Source: Phyllostachys edulis
Taxonomy: Eukaryota > Streptophyta > Magnoliopsida > Poales > Poaceae
Assembly: GCA_036346405.1 (NCBI GenBank)
Contig: CM070563.1
Location: 23,169,022-23,233,021 of the forward strand
DNA: 64,000 nt
Reading direction: 5' to 3'
Below are positions 58,520 to 64,000 of the stretch, piece by piece. Made by a program: the position numbers and the translations under genes. The notes beneath the pieces are model-generated. The model had not been told where the DNA came from, ran no database searches, and saw only the letters and a list, made by a program, of their open reading frames with translations. Within the stretch, counting starts at the first letter, position 1; each line of letters opens with the position of its first letter.

Positions 58520-59352
58520 ACTTGTATCTAGTTCTATCACCGTGAGAGATCGAGTAACCCATTGGATCAATCCTGCCTTGAGGTTTGATCCTCGTCAATA
58601 GAAGCATCTAGATCTCTAAAGTGTAACGGAGTTCTTGCAAGAACTCCATCGTGGGTCATGATCCTTTAAATTACTATTCGAAACAAAAATATATTTTTTA
58701 AGCAAAAGTAATTTTTTAAGCAATACTACATAATAATTATGTACCGCAAGAACGCAAATTAAGCTGATGGGATTAGTACAGCCGCATAGATATTGTAGCT
58801 AGTATAGTACCGCTGAAATTAACAAACATTAGATCGGCTCAGGTTAACTTACTCTAATAATATTTATATTCGAAATGTCAACCAAAGAGAGAGAAAGATA
58901 TTCATGTTCGAATTGAAGGGAAGCAATGGTCGCGGAATCTGGATTTCTGCTGCTGCTACTACAGGCAACACTCGTATCAAGCATTGTATCGATTTTATTG
59001 TCCTTTTGGTACTACAGCGTCGATCTTCATTTTAGATTATACAGTAGAGACAATATCGTAATGCTAGACCATAGATCCTGTTATTTTTCTCTCCGATGCA
59101 TAGTATACGTTTCCCTGTTGCGTCTTGCATCAGCACTGGTCGTACGTTCAAGAAACAGTGTTCGACCATGGGCCTGACATTAGAGCTATATATGACTCCG
59201 GCCCACTCTAGTGTGGTACGTGCATGTCATTAATTTGGACATATATACATGCAAGCAAGCTACTCCAGAATCCAGATTGGTTGTGCATGACCAGCTAGGT
59301 ACTACTAGAGAAGAAAATTTTAATAATGCTTACTATTTGGCACCAGTCCCAT
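58520..59352. other. Flanking sequence without a supported gene
   Basis: AT-rich; an 83-codon plus-strand frame (58926-59177) with hydrophobic N-terminus has no family I recognise. Nothing else supportable seen. Confidence 0.4.
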
Positions 59353-59629
59353 GGCCTGTGTGGTTCATATCCTAAGGTAGTCAAAGATTATCATAAATTT
59401 TTGCCAAACTCACCTAAGGTTAGGTCACCAAAACTGAAGTCATGCTTTGGCTTGTAAAAATGAATCTTGTCACACTTTTTTTAATTACTGACGCATGAGA
59501 CCTAGTTGGTACAAAAAGAATCTTGCCACAGGTGTGGTTATGAACTAAACAGATGTCTAACTCGATCAAACTTGTTTAACTTGGAGTGTGGCAAAGTCTG
59601 ACAAGATTTGGTTACCAACCAAATAGGCC
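59353..59629. mobile_element. Candidate MITE (277 bp)
   Basis: Ends GGCCTGTGTGGTT and (reverse complement) GGCCTATTTGGTT, flanked by CAT on both sides. Terminal GGCCT...TTGGTT resembles Tourist-like MITEs, although CAT is not their usual TWA target. Non-coding. Confidence 0.5.
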
Positions 59630-59687
59630 CATCCATTTTGGGCCATTTGCTGCAGGACAAGGTTTGGCTACCAACCAAATAAAGTGT

Positions 59688-62600
59688 TGTCGGGACCCAG
59701 ATTAACACATTCGAAACCTTCTGTATATTCTAACTAGTCCCGTGATCAGTAGCTAACTCATACATTGAAACATCGATGAACTACCATCCATTCAACGATT
59801 TAACTAAAAGGGTAGCAAAGTAGCAATAAATAGTAATAACTGGACTTTATGGTCAATGTTTACTTAACTTGCCACACAGAGCTTAAGAAACAAATAAAAC
59901 TCTTGCAGCGGAAAAGAAGCTTGTGGTGGATGTTCAACATGCCCACAGGCAATCGAGTGGGAAGCGCATCCTAGTTCGCAAAGTCTTCAAAAAAAAAACT
60001 CCTCGTAGGACTCTTGAGTAACTTGACCTTCTTCAACTAAGCAGCAATGTTTACAGTCGTGAGTATATAAAGTCTTCAGCAAGTCGTAGGGAACAGTATG
60101 CAATTAATATTTATGCAATGCTTGATCAAAGGAATAGCCATATGGTTCTTTTGTAGAAAGCAAGTATTGACGATAAATATAGTAAGTAGATTGTAAAACG
60201 TAATTTGAAAAGATAATAAATAAATAAGTAAACAATTGGCTTTGAAACAACCAGTGAATCTCCCATTCACTTCCCAGCCAAACCGCCAAGTGAACATCCC
60301 ATCCACCGAGCGAACATCATATTCACCAAGTGAGCATCCCATTCACTTTCCAATCATTTTTTATAAAAACTTTATACCTCGTGTGAAATCCCCAGAAATT
60401 ATCTACAACGGGGAAACGGCTGTTTAAACAGTTTTATACTCTACAAATGTTGTACAGCTTGACCCATAATAGATAAATAAACTTATAATGTCCGTTCACA
60501 CACTTCCATAGGTGCACGACTAAGTGATTATCATAAGGCCTTTACCAGGCTCTGTCTCAACCTAGTTCTGCCCGCTAAGGTTTCCACACTGAATGTCATC
60601 GCGACCAGACAGGCACTCCCTCTTATGCCATTGTGAGTATACGTCCATCCCGTAACTCACACCACCACAATAGAACCGAAATTGAGACACTACAAATTAA
60701 TCAGCCAGGTCCATCCCATACTGGACATGTTGTTGTATGATATGACCCAGTTCGATGGCGCACAATATTAAGTCCTTGACAAGTACTCAGGCAAGACCAC
60801 CTCATCCCAATGTGCAAACAACACCATCTTTACTACGCGATCACTCGCCTGAGCGAAAACCATTTTGTTTAACCAAACCAAAGACATTCTTTACCATGGC
60901 ACAAATTTTATAACAGCGGCATCACACCACAGTTGCACAACAGTGGCATCGCACCACAATTCAATATATCATTAAGTCAAATTAACATTATTGATCGTGT
61001 GACATGAGCCCATCGTATAACTAAGCATCTCTACAATAACCCATGTTAGTGATACAAATATGTCCATCTAGTAATAACCATCCTATGGTGACAAAGGATT
61101 TATGGTATGCAAATAATCAATAGAGGCATAATGACAAATGGGTGATTAAATACTCCCAAAAGCATCTGATATAAAGGTAGCATGCAATTTGATATAAAAC
61201 AATATACTTTTGAAAACACAGGTTCAATATGGTTAAATGAATATGGCTTGCCTTGGTTTTGCTTAGTTACCACACTTTGGTCTTCAAATCTTGCACCTGC
61301 TCTTTGAAAAAGGTCGTCTAAACGAGAGAGACAACGAACGAAACAAAAATAAATCCAAAAGAAAATTCAAATAAAAAAAACAAAAACAACTCTAAAAGAA
61401 AAAGCTCGATTTTAAACGAATTTAGGAACTTCAATGGACTGAATCAGACTTAGGACGAAGGAGAATGAGCTCTCAAAATATTTAAATCTAAGAAAAGAGA
61501 GAGAAAACACTATTTTGGGATTTTAGAATTTTCTTCGTAAAGAAAATTCCAGATTACTGCATCCGCATGACGTCAGCAAGGAAAAAGGATTTCAACCGGA
61601 ATTAAATTTCTAAAGGAAAATAAATTCAATCACTGACAGGTAGGACCATGGTCTATAGACCAAGTCCAGGAAGAAGGGTTAGGACGCACTATGCACCGGG
61701 TTCACAGAATAGGAACTAACAAGTGGGGTCCACGTGTCGATGACAAGGTCCACGGTGAACTAAGTTCACTGAGACTTGAGTCTAGGGTTTGGCTCGGGAT
61801 GACAGGCAAGCAATATGTGGTGGCCACGCAGGCGCTAGTGTTGAGGTGGAGGCTGAGGTGGCTGCTGACTGGGACGACACGTAGGCGATAGTGAATGACG
61901 GCGACGCTGGGATCAAGGGACGACGGTGAGCGGCGACACTACTCAGGGGGCTTGGAGTGCCACAAAAGAACGAGGGCGCGACGGTGGACCCAACGGGTCT
62001 TGCGTCAGGACGAAAGGACGATGGACATGATTGGCGACGAGAGAAGAGCGGCAGCGATGCTACGGTCTTCGACGACAACGAGACTCCGATGCGCTTCGGT
62101 GAAATGGAGGGAAGGGCGGCGTAGATCCGAACGATGCCATCCCAATGGCAACGATGAAGAGTGTTGGGGCTCACGGGTAACGATGCAACTCGACAAGTAG
62201 GCCCAGGACTTGAAGCTCCGCTCCCGATGACTTCGAGGCGACTACCGAGGTGGGTGGGTAGGGCTTCGAGGTGCGGGGCAGCGTTGGATGTAGAAAACGA
62301 GGGGGTGGCGGGGTTTTAAAGGCGGCAACGAGGAGTTTGGAATGGACATGGCGGCGAAGCCGTGTCAGAGATGGAAATAGGTGGGATGCGACATGCAGGC
62401 GGGACCCACACAATAACGATAACAAAGGGCGTGGTGGACGCAGAACACGACACGATGGCAATGACGAGCAGCAGTGAAATTTGGCGAGGCGAGCGAGCTG
62501 CGTCGCTAGCGCAAAAACGGGCCAGGCGAGCGCAAGAAGGAATGGACCAACACAGAGAGATTTGGCCTGAAAGAATTTTTGGAAATCCAAAGGATTTCTG

Positions 62601-62852
62601 AATTTTAGAAAAGGAATTAAATAAAATCGAGCTCAAAGAAATACCACCTAAACTCCAAAAATTCCATAAAATACTTTAGAACTCAAGGAACCCAAATAAA
62701 ATAACTTTTAATTTCATTGAAGTTTATATTATTCACATTAAATAGTTTTATTTTAAAAAAATTCAAATTAAGCTTTAAATTAACCAAGAAAAATTAAATG
62801 GTTACTTTTATTTTTAAAGGCTCCAAAAGAACTCAAAATTTGTGATGTTACA
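59688..62852 (-). mobile_element. Solo LTR D (Del/Tekay-like)
   Basis: On the minus strand it starts TGTAACATCACAAATT at 62852 and ends at 59688 (plus strand TGTCGGGACCC). It is flanked by AGTGT and TGTGT, a TSD with one mismatch, and has no primer site on either side, so it is a solo LTR of 3165 bp. TATA-like CCTTTAAAACCCC near 62314-62322, GTGAGC donor-like site (62174), mini-exon-like segment (61317-61252), GCAAGC at 61251, acceptor-like site (60038-60037). Confidence 0.88.
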
Positions 62853-62902
62853 TGTGTATAGGCAAAATTGGCTATGAGACACTCTAATTTTGGGCCATTT
62901 GT

Positions 62903-63470
62903 TGTGACATCCCAAAATTTCAGCACAAGATATTTCCAGGTTTTCAAAAGTTTTAAGCATCAAAATAATCCACAAAATTGTTTTGCGTTTAATAAAATTT
63001 GCCTCATATTTTTCTAAACTCCATGCATTTTATTGAACTTAAAATCAAATTTTGGCCAACTAAAAAACATTTTTCTCTCTTTCTTGAAAACTTTCATTTT
63101 TTTAAACTCCCTTTGTTTGCCGCTTTCCCTTTCCTTCCTATTTTGGATCGAGTCCTTGCCGGTTCTGTACTAGACAAACTATGTTCCAGTGTTGCTACCT
63201 CGACGCTTTCCATAACCCTGGCACCACTTCGTTCTTTCGGAATGTTTGTTTTTGCATTAAACTCATATTGTTGTCAACTCGTGTTCAAAAGCATAGCATG
63301 CCGATGTTTTACTAGATTTACTTGGTTGCGTTCGGTAGGGGACGAGGTGGGGCTAGCGGGAGCAGAAGAGGAGGTTGGAGGAACTGAAGGAGTTGGAGGA
63401 GTGTTTGGCGACTTTGAGCAAGGTGCATGTCACGTCCCTGAACATATTGATCATATATGCCACTATATTA
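62903..63470 (+). mobile_element. Partial LTR G, plus strand
   Basis: Begins TGTGACATCCCAAAATTTC, the LTR-start pattern of this group, and contains a mini-exon-like segment (about 63339-63421) after TTCGGTAG, ending GACTTTGAGCAAG|GTGCAT. A right end is not identifiable; the element is truncated or diverged beyond about 63470. Confidence 0.55.
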
Positions 63471-63736
63471 CACATTATTTTACTATCGTCCAATTACTCT
63501 ATGCATGGTTATTTAGTAGAAATTATCTTTGATACAAATGTTGTAGTAGTAGCTAATTCCTATTTGATTGTGTGGCCATGCTTGTTACTTTGAGCCATAT
63601 TTGCCTTGACAAGCTAAGTATGATTAGGTTAATAAGAATTCTCCATTTACAGTTCTCATATCTACATTTTCAAATTAATCCTGTTGGATCAGTCTTACAA
63701 GTGGTATATTCAAATTGTTCCTTAATAGCATGTTGC

Positions 63737-63979
63737 CTAATTAAGTGCCCTTCTGAACACTTTAATATATGTAAATAAAGCACCCTTCTCTATAATAGGA
63801 TTGACATCATCATTTGCAATCACTCGCTCACAACCGGTCTCATCATTTATCTCTATTTCATCAGAAGGATTTTCAGCAACACTAGGAATAGGACTAGGCT
63901 TTTCAATTATCCCATGAATTGGATCATTAACATGAGGATCATCAATTGGATCACTAACATGAGGATCAATGGTTCCATT
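63737..63979 (-). CDS. Open coding segment at the right edge, unrecognised, partial
   Basis: The minus strand is open for about 80 codons, ending in TAG at 63739-63737. It reads DPHVSDPIDDPHVNDPI, then EKPSPIPSVAENPSDEIEIN and ends FTYIKVFRRALN. It is acidic with an internal DPHVxDPI repeat; codon pattern looks real. A TAA (63982-63980) interrupts the frame just upstream. It may be the C-terminal exon of a transposon or host gene continuing to the right. Confidence 0.4.
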   Translation of the reverse strand, partial: NGTIDPHVSDPIDDPHVNDPIHGIIEKPSPIPSVAENPSDEIEINDETGCERVIANDDVNPIIEKGALFTYIKVFRRALN

Positions 63980-64000
63980 TTAAGTAGGAGGATCACCCTC

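Noticed and set aside
59688..62852. Full-length retrotransposon around LTR D
   Set aside because: No primer site or purine tract flanks it and both sides carry a near-perfect 5-bp duplication, so it is a solo LTR.

Overview
The window reads as repeat-rich plant DNA, almost certainly a grass and probably rice-like. It contains Del/Tekay-type and Tat-type Ty3/gypsy LTR retrotransposons with long GC-rich LTRs, plant CACTA (En/Spm) transposons, and Tourist/PIF-like elements. I see no intact host gene, no rRNA or tRNA gene and no prokaryotic feature. Nearly all coding similarity is retrotransposon or transposon protein carrying stops and frameshifts. Species is not determinable from the sequence alone.

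The layout is a deep nest, established from element termini and target-site duplications (TSDs). The outer layer is a minus-strand chromovirus (element X: 5' LTR 47211-52533; primer site, orf0 and gag remnants 45217-47210). A plus-strand Tat-lineage element (5295-45216) interrupts its gag. The Tat pol is at 5295-7413, its 3' LTR at 44701-45216, and it carries an intron-containing antisense gene read from 44375 down to 8400. The Tat element is itself interrupted by a copia-type LTR piece (4938-5294, interrupted in turn by minus-strand element Y, whose 5' LTR is 376-4937), by solo LTR E (9418-12004), and by solo LTR B (13007-43460, TSD ATAGC). Solo LTR B contains solo LTR F (13133-16745, TSD AAATA) and a 23.5-kb CACTA element (17568-41026, TSD CTA). 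The CACTA element contains a complete Del/Tekay element (18567-31293, TSD AATGT) sitting in an intron of the CACTA TNPA-like gene.

Right of X lie about 2.3 kb of unassigned sequence, a second CACTA element (54836-58516, TSD TCT) with TNPA-like exons, a small candidate MITE, solo LTR D (59688-62852), part of another LTR (from 62903), and an open minus-strand coding segment at the right edge.

The most interesting observation is that the LTRs here, from at least two families, share what looks like a spliced-gene architecture: TATA box, GTGAGC/T donor, a 45-90-nt mini-exon, a GCAAGT (GC-type) donor, then a CTCAY branch-like motif inside a short variable stem 20-28 nt before an AG acceptor. Other points are a HAD-phosphatase gene fragment inside solo LTR F, clustered hairpins in LTRs, a palindromic minisatellite, and a transposon inserted at the TATA-like box of an LTR. 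All reading is by eye; no alignment or database search was run.
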